From contig NZ_QLZR01000002.1 in NCBI RefSeq assembly GCF_003289955.1, forward strand, positions 496,001 to 560,000: a stretch of 64,000 nt of DNA. Direction: 5' to 3'. This document shows positions 55,705 to 63,433 of the stretch, piece after piece (within the stretch, counting starts at the first letter, position 1; every line of letters begins with the position of its first letter). The position numbers and the translations under genes are program-made. The notes under the pieces are model-generated. The model was not told where the DNA came from, ran no database searches, and worked only from the letters and a program-made list of their open reading frames with translations. Source of the stretch: Planococcus halotolerans (GTDB lineage: Bacteria; Bacillota; Bacilli; Bacillales_A; Planococcaceae).

Positions 55705-56855
55705 GCAATCACCCGCCCTTCGCTTGTGCGCAGAATCTTCAATTCTGTTTTTCTGCTCCACTTCGGTATATATTTTTTGACGCTTTCAAGGTTGTCTGTC
55801 ATAAGGTAAGTCGTATAAGGCAATTCCGTATGAAGGTCCAAGTGGGCAATCATCGAAGCAAAAGGCATTGTCGAATTATTTTTCGAAATCACCGACAGCA
55901 GTTCAAGTGCGTGCTGTCTTTGCCTGCTCCCTTCACCGGAAGCCAAATAGAGATAAGGAATCTTGCCGGCGGACCGGACGTTGATTGCTATGGCATAAGG
56001 CACACCTTCACTGAAGCAGTTTTCAATATACGAGGCCAATTCTTCGATTCTTTCTTCCAGATTCGATATCGTCGCATAGCGGTCAGCGACATTCAGTACA
56101 AAAAACATCGCTTCATTCGCCACATGGTTGTAGACCTTCGTCTGATAAGTCTGCATTCTGGCACTTGCCTTCCAGTGAATCTGATTGAATTGGTCTGTCG
56201 AGACGTAATCCCGTGTGCCGATCGGCTGGAAGGGATCTTCAAACAGCGAATGCCGCAAGTTGAATTGCCCCGGTTTTTGTTTTGACGGCGCATAGCGGAA
56301 TTGATATTTGCGCAGTTTCGGATAAACAAGATGTTCTTGCAGAATCATTCCACCGTATTCGAGCATCAGGCTTCCCTGTCCGAACGGATGAGGAATCGAT
56401 AATTCCATTTTCTTGATGCGGGATAAGCCTCGGCGATTCCCTGTAACCGGCACTTTTAAAACCATCGTCTCTTTATATCCCACTGTAAAAGGGACATCAA
56501 GCTCAACAAGCTCCGTATAACTGCCCGCTTCCTGGCCAACTGGTATAACTGTGTCAATAAACCAGATTTTCAGGTTAGCACCCCAAACAGGCAAGCCTTT
56601 ATTTTCAAAGGACAGCTCCCAATGCGAATCTCCGCCATTCAAAACTCTTTTTCGGATTTTTGGATTCTTAAAAACGAGTTTATCTCCCAGTCTTGAAAAA
56701 TATGCTAATTGCAGCGCTACAATAAAGCCGATGAATGCCGTAATCGCGGCAGCTGTAAATTGAAGAAACACCATAGACATAATGAATAGAACGACAGTGA
56801 AGCCGAGAGCCATTTTAGTGTTTTTTATTCCGTAATCATGGCGGATCCAGTTCAT
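55701..56855 (-). CDS. DUF58 protein with membrane anchor (YeaD-like)
   Basis: 384 residues. Two helices near the N-terminus (about 15-55), a beta-rich region, then the DUF58 segment with PIGTRDYVSTDQFNQIHWKA and a VWA-like remainder. Unlike the shorter soluble DUF58 at 39178-40038, it is membrane-anchored. ATG 56855 with GAGG upstream, just after the MoxR stop. Confidence 0.88.
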   Translation of the reverse strand: MNWIRHDYGIKNTKMALGFTVVLFIMSMVFLQFTAAAITAFIGFIVALQLAYFSRLGDKLVFKNPKIRKRVLNGGDSHWELSFENKGLPVWGANLKIWFIDTVIPVGQEAGSYTELVELDVPFTVGYKETMVLKVPVTGNRRGLSRIKKMELSIPHPFGQGSLMLEYGGMILQEHLVYPKLRKYQFRYAPSKQKPGQFNLRHSLFEDPFQPIGTRDYVSTDQFNQIHWKASARMQTYQTKVYNHVANEAMFFVLNVADRYATISNLEERIEELASYIENCFSEGVPYAIAINVRSAGKIPYLYLASGEGSRQRQHALELLSVISKNNSTMPFASMIAHLDLHTELPYTTYLMTDNLESVKKYIPKWSRKTELKILRTSEGRVIA

Positions 56856-56856
56856 G

Positions 56857-57792
56857 TCAATAAGCCTCAACCGGGGATGCCACTGAAGAGGAAATCTCTT
56901 TGAGCAATGTCTCTGGATCCTGGACCAGCATTCCTTCGACCGTTAACAGAAGACGATGGACAGCTACTGGTTCAAGTATGTACTTGACGTCATCAGGTGT
57001 TACAAAATCGCGGCCATCCAAATAAGCTTTTCCTTGGGCAGCGTGGACCAGTGCGAGCGCTGCACGGGAACTGAGACCAAGTTCGATTGATGGATGTTCA
57101 CGGGTTGCGCGCACCAAATTCAGGATATATTTTTCGATATCTTCGTGGACACTGACTTCACTTGCACTCTTGGACCAAGCCGCCACATCATCAACTGATG
57201 CAATGCTCATTATCTCCTTTTTATGGGAGACGTTATCCCGGAAGTTGCGGATGATCGACATTTCTTCATCGTAATCGGGATAGCCGATTTCCAGTCTGAA
57301 CAGAAAACGGTCCAATTGTGCAGCCGGTAATGGAAAAGTCCCTTGCTGGGATTCAACCGGATTTTGTGTAGCAATGACCATGAACGGCTGTGGCAGCTGT
57401 AAAGTCTCGCCATCGATTGTCGCCTGTTTTTCTTCCATGGATTCAAGCAAGCTTGACTGCGTCCGCGGGGTGGCCCGGTTAATTTCGTCAGCCAGTAAAA
57501 TATTTGCCATTACTGCGCCGGGGCGAAGCTCGAACTCCTGATTCTTTGGATTGAAGAACCTGATGCCCGTCACGTCTGACGGCAACACATCCGGCGTAAA
57601 CTGAAGCCGGCGGAACATGCCGCTGAAGGATCCGGCAAAAGCTTTTGCCATCCATGTTTTTCCTGATCCCGGAACGCTTTCAAGCAATACATGGCCTTGT
57701 TGGATCAATGCAATCAACATAAAGTCGATTTCTTTTTCGCGGCCTACAACCAAATGATTCAAATGCTCTTTCACTTCGTTTAACTTCCCCAT
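56857..57792 (-). CDS. MoxR-family AAA+ ATPase, second copy (YeaC-like)
   Basis: 311 residues. Walker A SVPGSGKTW, Walker B LLADEINRATPRTQ, sensor ATQNPVES. AAAGGGGTG precedes the ATG. First of a MoxR-DUF58-DUF4129 set resembling B. subtilis yeaC-yeaD-yebA. It differs clearly in sequence from the MoxR at 40035-41027, so the two loci are old paralogues rather than a recent duplication. Confidence 0.93.
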   Translation of the reverse strand: MGKLNEVKEHLNHLVVGREKEIDFMLIALIQQGHVLLESVPGSGKTWMAKAFAGSFSGMFRRLQFTPDVLPSDVTGIRFFNPKNQEFELRPGAVMANILLADEINRATPRTQSSLLESMEEKQATIDGETLQLPQPFMVIATQNPVESQQGTFPLPAAQLDRFLFRLEIGYPDYDEEMSIIRNFRDNVSHKKEIMSIASVDDVAAWSKSASEVSVHEDIEKYILNLVRATREHPSIELGLSSRAALALVHAAQGKAYLDGRDFVTPDDVKYILEPVAVHRLLLTVEGMLVQDPETLLKEISSSVASPVEAY

Positions 57793-57823
57793 TTAACGCA
57801 CCCCTTTGAATTATGTATGTTTT

Positions 57824-58012
57824 TTATTTACTTGGTTCCTGCGTATATTTATAGATTGTTTTTCCATGGTGAAAAGCTTCTCCGCGGAAATGCTTGAAAT
57901 CTTCCCTGGCGATCAATACCGTACGGAAGTCGAGGAAATCCTCTTTTTCAACAGTTAAAGATTCGATTTCACCTGATTTTAACTGGTCTAACAATTCATT
58001 GTAATCTGTCAT
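57824..58012 (-). CDS. Small hypothetical protein ahead of the second MoxR operon
   Basis: 62-residue, soluble, mixed-charge protein (residues 20-45 read TVEKEDFLDFRTVLIARED and onward). Family not recognised. AAGGAG precedes its ATG 58012, and 31 bases separate it from the MoxR gene, so they may share a transcript. Confidence 0.7.
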   Translation of the reverse strand: MTDYNELLDQLKSGEIESLTVEKEDFLDFRTVLIAREDFKHFRGEAFHHGKTIYKYTQEPSK

Positions 58013-58196
58013 TTTTTAATTCTCCTTTTCCAATATTTCCAGCGCTTCAAGTCTGTTATAATACTTAACGGACAAAGAGTTTGCCGTTAGCCGGCAGCCC
58101 TCTTCCATTTATTATACAACAAGCATAGTTTTCAGACAGTGATTGTTTTACCATAAAACGGCAAAACTTGTCTTTTACATTTTAGGAGGATATTTT

Positions 58197-58805
58197 ATGC
58201 TGCGCTTTTTAATGAAACACAAACTTTTATACATGCTCCCGATCGCTTATGGATTATACAATCTGGCGTTTAAGGACATCTCTATTTTTTGGTATATGTA
58301 TACTTTTGCGTTATTGATATTGATGTCAGCCGCCGTTCTGTTTGGTGAAATCCAGGAAGAAATGCGGACCTGGAAATCCTTTGCTTACGGCATTGCTGCA
58401 GCTATTGCCATGTATCTTATACTGTTTGCAGGCTACCATCTGCTGCAAATGCTGGGTGTCGGATCAGCTTCTTCCACCGCTGATTTCCTAGCAATTTTTA
58501 CTCCGGCTTCGGTCTGGCATCTGTTACTATTGATGTTCATTGTTGTGCCGGGCGAGGAATTATTTTGGCGGGGATTTGTTCAGCAGCAACTCAAGCAATA
58601 TGTACCTGCTTCTATAGCTATTCCGGTCGCATCGGTTCTTTTTGGCCTGACCTTATGGCTGGCGGATTTCTGGCCGGGCATTTTCGCAGGAACGGCGGTC
58701 GGCTTAGTGCTCGGTTATCTCTACGAAAAGAAAAAAAGCATGCCCGCACTTATCATCGCCCATCTAATATTAATGCTGTTAATTTTTATTGTTTTTCCTT
58801 TTTGA
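58197..58805 (+). CDS. CPBP-family intramembrane metalloprotease
   Basis: 202 residues, six or more membrane helices. The CAAX-protease/bacteriocin-processing motif EELFWRGF (EExxxR) near residue 122 and later histidines of the family (IIAHLI) support a membrane-embedded metalloprotease. A second conserved motif near FGLTLWL lacks the usual His, so activity is uncertain. AGGAGG precedes ATG 58197. Confidence 0.82.
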   Translation: MLRFLMKHKLLYMLPIAYGLYNLAFKDISIFWYMYTFALLILMSAAVLFGEIQEEMRTWKSFAYGIAAAIAMYLILFAGYHLLQMLGVGSASSTADFLAIFTPASVWHLLLLMFIVVPGEELFWRGFVQQQLKQYVPASIAIPVASVLFGLTLWLADFWPGIFAGTAVGLVLGYLYEKKKSMPALIIAHLILMLLIFIVFPF

Positions 58806-59047
58806 AAAGAAAAGCGGAAGTGCCTGTTGAGCTCTGACAGGCAAGAGATGGAACAAATGGAATTTGGTCCATCTCTTTGCGACGAAGCTAGCGCAGCGAT
58901 GCAACGCATTTTCATGTCTCGAAGCTAGCGATAGCGATGCAGAGACAGGAGCAATATGGTTTTAGACGATCTGGCGAAGCGGCGTGTTTTCAGCCGCACA
59001 GCCAGAGTGGCTTATGACCCGAAGAGCTAGGCGCTGGAGTCTGGACA
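58806..59047. repeat. Palindromic repeat with second-type insertion
   Basis: From GAAAAGCGGAAGTGCC to GGCGCTGGAGTCTGGACA. It contains the AGAGATGG...CCATCTCT hairpin, the core TTTGCGACGAAGCTAGCGCAGCGATGC (58876-58902), then a partial second core with an AGAGACAGGAGCA variant. It also holds the uninterrupted CAGCCAGAGTGGCTTATGA, the empty form of the site filled at 2128-2248. Confidence 0.8.
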
Positions 59048-59052
59048 GTGTT

Positions 59053-59242
59053 AGAAAAGCGGAAGCGCCCGTTTAGCCCCGACAAGCAATAGATGGCTCA
59101 AAGGTAATTTGAGCCATCTATTTGCGACGAAGCGCGCAGCGATGCAGGAGCAGCAATAAGTAGTTATAAATTGTAATGGCCTTCTTTGCCATTAACGGTA
59201 ATGCTGAAGCGACTCGAGGGGCTGGGCGCTGGAGTCTGGACA
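59053..59242. repeat. Palindromic repeat unit
   Basis: From AGAAAAGCGGAAGCGCCCG to GGCGCTGGAGTCTGGACA. The interior has AATAGATGGCTCAA...TTGAGCCATCTATT, the core 59121-59152, and ATGGCCTTCTTTGCCAT. Confidence 0.8.
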
Positions 59243-59245
59243 GTT

Positions 59246-59290
59246 AGAAAAGCGGAAGTGCCTGTTCAGCTCGGGAGACTGGAAAGAGAT
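59246..59290. repeat. Truncated left end of a repeat
   Basis: AGAAAAGCGGAAGTGCCTG and a few more bases match the left end of the other units; the rest is missing. Confidence 0.55.
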
Positions 59291-59347
59291 ATATTTCTTT
59301 CGAAGCTTTGGTAAACAAAAAAATATTTACTTATTTTTAAATAATAA

Positions 59348-59373
59348 TGAAACGATTTCCATTTTCATGCGTC
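59348..59373 (+). promoter_or_regulatory. ECF-sigma-type promoter of the acidic lipoprotein gene
   Basis: TGAAAC (59348-59353), exactly 16 bases, CGTC (59370-59373). This is the full sigma-W/M/X-type consensus. The ribosome site begins about nine bases after the -10 and the ATG is 26 bases after it, a short leader. Confidence 0.65.
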
Positions 59374-59399
59374 TACTTTATAAAGGGAGTGAATTTAAT

Positions 59400-60074
59400 A
59401 TGAATAAAAAATTATTTTTTGCAGCATCTGTATTGGCACTTAGTGGTTTAATGGCTGCCTGCGGGTCGGACGAAACATCTGAAAACACCACTCAGGACAC
59501 AGCCACTGAAACTGTACAAAATGAAAACGAAACCGCAACTTCAGAAGAAACTGCACCGGAAGAAAGCACTGAAGCTGAAAGTGCTGATCAGGAAGAAGCC
59601 ACAGAAGAACCTGCCGAAGAGAGCGCAGAGCCAGCACAGGAAAACTCTGTTGCAACTGAAGGCACATTGACTGTCAGTGAATCGCAATCATACGAATTTT
59701 ATTTATTGCCAGGTTACGAACTGACTGCTGAAGAGCCCAACAAAGACGTGATCTTTTCATCTGAAAATGACGAATTGTTTATGCGTGTTGAGACTTTCAA
59801 ACCCGAAGAAGCGGATTTCGCATTCGCCAACGATTCCATCCAACAAACTTTGAAAGCTGCGAACGAAGGTGCCGAGCTGACAGAGTTACCGGCTTTTGAA
59901 GAAGCTGAATTCAAAAGTTCAGCTGTTTATGAAATCCCTACAGAAAACGGTAAAGTTACTGGTGCAGTCTTTGAAAAAGAAGGTTTGATCGTTAAACTTA
60001 CAATCTTTGATCTTACCGACGCTGGAGTTACAGAAGAATTCCTTAATATGGGCAAAACGATTACTGCTGAATAA
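59400..60074 (+). CDS. Acidic lipoprotein of unknown function
   Basis: 224 residues. Lipobox LMAACG, with Cys near residue 21, then a long Glu/Thr/Ala-rich acidic linker (to about 100) and a small globular C-terminal domain (SESQSYEFYLLPGYELT and following). Probably anchored on the outer membrane face with the domain near the wall. Not recognised as a known family. AAAGGGAG lies ten bases before the ATG. Confidence 0.82.
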   Translation: MNKKLFFAASVLALSGLMAACGSDETSENTTQDTATETVQNENETATSEETAPEESTEAESADQEEATEEPAEESAEPAQENSVATEGTLTVSESQSYEFYLLPGYELTAEEPNKDVIFSSENDELFMRVETFKPEEADFAFANDSIQQTLKAANEGAELTELPAFEEAEFKSSAVYEIPTENGKVTGAVFEKEGLIVKLTIFDLTDAGVTEEFLNMGKTITAE

Positions 60075-60125
60075 CGAGCAATTGTTTTACCTCGATAGAC
60101 GCTGCAAATTAGTTATAAGCAAAAG

Positions 60126-60165
60126 AAAACCGGCTATCCTGGAATTTCAGGATAGCCGGTTTTTT
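60126..60165. terminator. Bidirectional terminator (lipoprotein / MarR)
   Basis: AAAACCGGCTATCCTG pairs with CAGGATAGCCGGTTTT around GAATTT, T run after and A run before. Confidence 0.92.
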
Positions 60166-60168
60166 CAA

Positions 60169-60612
60169 TCAATAGGACAAATCTTTAATGGAAAGCCCCA
60201 ATTTCTTCATCAATTCGATAGCTGTGTCTTTTTCTTCCGGTGACAACGCATCTGTTAAATCATGAAGATGTTTTTCATGTTCCGGAAAAATGCGTGCCAT
60301 AAATTCTTTTCCTTCTTCGGAAATTTCGGCATAGGTAACCCGACGATCTGTCGGGCAGTTAACCCGGGTAATATACCCGCGTTTTTCCAATTTATCAATT
60401 ACATACGTAATTGAACCACTCGCAAGCAGTATTTTTCCGCCGATTTTCTGAAGAGGCTGTTTTCCTTTATGGTAAAGCAATTCCATAACGGCAAATTCTG
60501 TAGGATTTACCCCATTGGCTTGAAAAAACTGATTGGCCTGTTCGGAAATTGCTTTATGTGCTCGTGACATGACAATAAATAATTTTAAAGATCTTTGTAT
60601 TTCTTCATTCAT
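60169..60612 (-). CDS. MarR-family transcriptional regulator
   Basis: 147 residues. Winged helix: LASGSITYVIDKLEKRGYI (recognition helix) and the wing CPTDRRVTYAEISEEG. Resembles B. subtilis YkvE in size and sequence, but that name is not secure. ATG 60612 follows GAGTGG. It is on the same strand as ktrD, 91 bases downstream. Target genes unknown. Confidence 0.85.
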   Translation of the reverse strand: MNEEIQRSLKLFIVMSRAHKAISEQANQFFQANGVNPTEFAVMELLYHKGKQPLQKIGGKILLASGSITYVIDKLEKRGYITRVNCPTDRRVTYAEISEEGKEFMARIFPEHEKHLHDLTDALSPEEKDTAIELMKKLGLSIKDLSY

Positions 60613-60703
60613 ACTATCCACTCTTTTCCACTTATTAAACGCTATAAATTAGATTATAGCCTTTTTCCAAGAAAATGGCATCTCCAGTGTTTCACCTTAA
60701 ATA

Positions 60704-62053
60704 TTAACCAATAATGACACGTTCCTTCGGATAATGGAATTTGGTCGGATCGGTTTTGCCTCCGATTGTAAACAGGAAGGAAATTAGCCCGACTCGTCCT
60801 ATGAACATCAATACCATAATCGTCAACTTACCGAAAGAAGAAAGATCATCTGTAATACCAAGAGACATTCCACAAGTTCCGAATGCACTCGTTATCTCAA
60901 AAATAATTTCAATTGCCGATGCTTCCGGTTCAGTGATGAACAAAATCATTGTGGAAACAATGACCATAAATACAGCAAGGATAATCACTGCATACGAACG
61001 GAATACATCAATCAACTGAATTTCCCTTTTGAAGATTTGAATCGTATTCTTGCCTCTCGCAAAGTTAATCAGGAACAAGATGGCGATGGCCAGGGTGGTT
61101 GTCCGAATACCACCACCGGCAGAACTTGGTGAAGCTCCGATGAACATCAGGACACTCATGAATACATTTGTAGCCTCATCAAATTGGGTGATATCAAAAG
61201 TTACCAGCCCACCGGACCTTGAGGATACCGAGTGGAAAATTGCTGCAAACAAGCTTTCATGCCACGACAAATCCTTGAATGCTCTGAAGGATTCAAGAGC
61301 CAGTATCCCTAACGTCCCAACTGCCAGCAGAATACCAAACGTGCTGACAGTGATTTTTGTAAATAAGGAAAATCGGAAATTTTTATCTTTATTCGACAAA
61401 AATTCCTTCAGCTCAATCAATACCGGGAAACCGATTGCTCCGAGTATGATAAGCATCATATTGATCACCTGGACAAAATAATCATTGAAATATGGCACAA
61501 GCGATGCACCGGTAATATCAAATCCACCATTTGTCGTTGCGGTGACTGATGCAAAAACGCCCTGCAGCAAAGCTTCTCCAAACGTATCGTAAAATTGCAT
61601 GAAATAAAGCGTAAGGATAATTGCACCAATCAGTTCGATCAATAGCAGAATCGAGATGATGTTGCGAATCAGCTTGACCACCCCAGCCATGCTCAATTGG
61701 TTATGGTCAACCATGATCAATTGGCGCTCGCGGAGACCGATCCGCTTTCCTACCAATAGCCAGAAGAAAGTTCCGATCGACATGATGCCGATGCCTCCCA
61801 GCTGAAGTATAATCATCAGCAGCACAATGCCAAAGACTGTGTATGTCTCCGAAATATTAATTACTGTCAGGCCTGTGACACTAACGGCACTTATGGCGGT
61901 AAAGAGTGTATCGATCAAAGGAATGCTGACTCCATCCTGATGAACCCCTGGAAGCCTCAGTAAAAGGAAAGACATGGCGATTGCGGCAAAATAATAAGCG
62001 GCAATTGCCTGTGCTGGTGTTAGATTACGAATTTTTTGGAACGATTTATTCAT
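60704..62053 (-). CDS. ktrD: Ktr potassium channel membrane subunit KtrD
   Basis: 449 residues, Trk/Ktr/HKT superfamily with four M1-P-M2 repeats. Selectivity-filter glycines are visible in SVTGLTV, TTNGGFD, SSRSGGLV and FGTCGMS. Na+-dependent K+ uptake under control of an RCK subunit, here probably KtrC at 27519-28178. AAAGGA precedes ATG 62053 with a ten-base spacer. Confidence 0.94.
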   Translation of the reverse strand: MNKSFQKIRNLTPAQAIAAYYFAAIAMSFLLLRLPGVHQDGVSIPLIDTLFTAISAVSVTGLTVINISETYTVFGIVLLMIILQLGGIGIMSIGTFFWLLVGKRIGLRERQLIMVDHNQLSMAGVVKLIRNIISILLLIELIGAIILTLYFMQFYDTFGEALLQGVFASVTATTNGGFDITGASLVPYFNDYFVQVINMMLIILGAIGFPVLIELKEFLSNKDKNFRFSLFTKITVSTFGILLAVGTLGILALESFRAFKDLSWHESLFAAIFHSVSSRSGGLVTFDITQFDEATNVFMSVLMFIGASPSSAGGGIRTTTLAIAILFLINFARGKNTIQIFKREIQLIDVFRSYAVIILAVFMVIVSTMILFITEPEASAIEIIFEITSAFGTCGMSLGITDDLSSFGKLTIMVLMFIGRVGLISFLFTIGGKTDPTKFHYPKERVIIG

Positions 62054-62148
62054 ATGCTGGAAATCCTTTCGACTTCGGTTATCTACCTATTCTAAGTAAA
62101 CTATTTGAAAAAAGAAAGGGAAATCCGAAATTCCCCTTTTATGCATTC

Positions 62149-62178
62149 AAAAAACAGCAGAAAAGTACTTTCTGCTGT
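62149..62178 (-). terminator. Terminator of sigI-rsgI
   Basis: ACAGCAGAAA pairs with TTTCTGCTGT around five bases; the minus strand continues with TTTTTT. Confidence 0.85.
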
Positions 62179-62185
62179 CAGGATT

Positions 62186-63433
62186 TCACTCTTTCTTATT
62201 TTTCTTTTTAGTGTCATTCTTTGGCTGGTTCAATGTACCATTCGGCTGTGCAGAATTAGTTTTCACTTTTGAATCTTGCTGTCCGGAAACTGCCGGTTTT
62301 GATTTTTCTTTATTATCCTGCGCTTTTGAAGATTTTCCTTTGTCGTCCCCTTTGTTATCCTTCTTTTTTTGCTGGCCGGGAGCCTCTTTAACTTCTTTTT
62401 TTACAGGAGCTCCATCTGTTTTAGTATTGGTTTCTTTTTTAATTTGGCCGGGAGCTTCATAGCGCTTCTCCTGTCCTGGAGGATTAGGATTCCCTTTTTC
62501 AGCAGCTGGTGTTTCTTTGCGTTTTTCCTGGCCCGGTGGTACTTCTTTTTCTTTTCCAGAAGGGCTATTTTTAACTTGGGCGTCAGCTTTTTCTTTTTCT
62601 TTTTCTTTTTCTTTTTCTTTTTCTTTTTCTTTTTCTTCTTTAACTTTAACTTGTTCTTCTTTCTTCTCAGCTTTCTCAGCTGATTTTAATTCTTTTTTTA
62701 TCTGTTTATCACTAGCAGGTTGATTTTCTTTTACGTTAGGGAGTTGGCCGTTTTTTTCTTTTGCGGGCTTGTCTTCAGCTTTGTCATTCTTCAGATTTTG
62801 TGAGTTATTGATCAATTGTCCGACTGGCACACTTTTTTCCACTGAAGTTCTCCATTGCTTTTTCGAAGCTTCCTTCAGCTTGACTGTAACATTTTTGGCC
62901 ATCGCTTTAGCGGAAATTGCCATAACAGAATCTACGACCGCCTCATCAGCGACTTCATCTTCGTCGTCTGCCACAGTTGTAATAACGATTTCATCAGTAG
63001 TCGACTTCATTGACAAGGCAATCACTTCATCAAGCACCTCTTCGAGCGGATGATGTTCCCATTCTCCAAGTTCTCCTATCAATTCACGCCCATCATCGTT
63101 TAATTCCCTGACGGATACAACTTCATATTCCTTATCAATTCCCAGCTCTATTCCCGGATTGACCTGAATCTGGACATAAGCAAACGCTTCCTGTCTTGGC
63201 AACAGTACAGACAGGAACAAAACAGCGACTGCCAAAGCAGCGGTAACAGGCGCCCAAAACGGTTTCCTGGTTTTATGCTTATTCGTTGAAGCAAGCTGTA
63301 CAGGGTAGAATAAACCTTCTTCACCCACAGCTATTTTCCCTGCGGGCCGGCCTTGGACAAACTCCCCGTTTTCCCCCATAAAAACGGAAAACTCTTCATT
63401 GAATTCGATACACAGTCCTTTTTGCATTCTCAT
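62186..63433 (-). CDS. rsgI: Anti-sigma-I factor RsgI
   Basis: 415 residues. N-terminal cytoplasmic RsgI domain (KGLCIEFNEEFSVFMGENGE, about 1-55) that binds SigI, one membrane helix (about 62-81), a beta-rich periplasmic-like domain (YVQIQVNPGIELGIDKEYEV), then about 200 residues of Lys/Glu/Pro-rich disordered tail with PPGQEKR-type repeats and an EK dipeptide run. ATG 63433 overlaps the sigI stop by one base (TGATG). Sigma-I/RsgI respond to heat and cell-wall conditions in Bacillus. Confidence 0.93.
   Translation of the reverse strand: MRMQKGLCIEFNEEFSVFMGENGEFVQGRPAGKIAVGEEGLFYPVQLASTNKHKTRKPFWAPVTAALAVAVLFLSVLLPRQEAFAYVQIQVNPGIELGIDKEYEVVSVRELNDDGRELIGELGEWEHHPLEEVLDEVIALSMKSTTDEIVITTVADDEDEVADEAVVDSVMAISAKAMAKNVTVKLKEASKKQWRTSVEKSVPVGQLINNSQNLKNDKAEDKPAKEKNGQLPNVKENQPASDKQIKKELKSAEKAEKKEEQVKVKEEKEKEKEKEKEKEKEKADAQVKNSPSGKEKEVPPGQEKRKETPAAEKGNPNPPGQEKRYEAPGQIKKETNTKTDGAPVKKEVKEAPGQQKKKDNKGDDKGKSSKAQDNKEKSKPAVSGQQDSKVKTNSAQPNGTLNQPKNDTKKKNKKE
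62587..62634. repeat. Hexanucleotide microsatellite in rsgI
   Basis: Eight perfect CTTTTT units (GAAAAA on the coding strand), encoding alternating Glu-Lys. Changes by one unit stay in frame. Confidence 0.9.

Noticed and set aside
53936-59290. Possible CRISPR array from repeated units
   Set aside because: Units are over 100 bases, palindromic throughout, with structured and not unique spacers, and there are no cas genes nearby.
62369-62683. Phe-rich 104-residue plus-strand frame
   Set aside because: It is the antisense of the Lys/Glu tail of rsgI, where AAA/GAA codons read as TTT/TTC.
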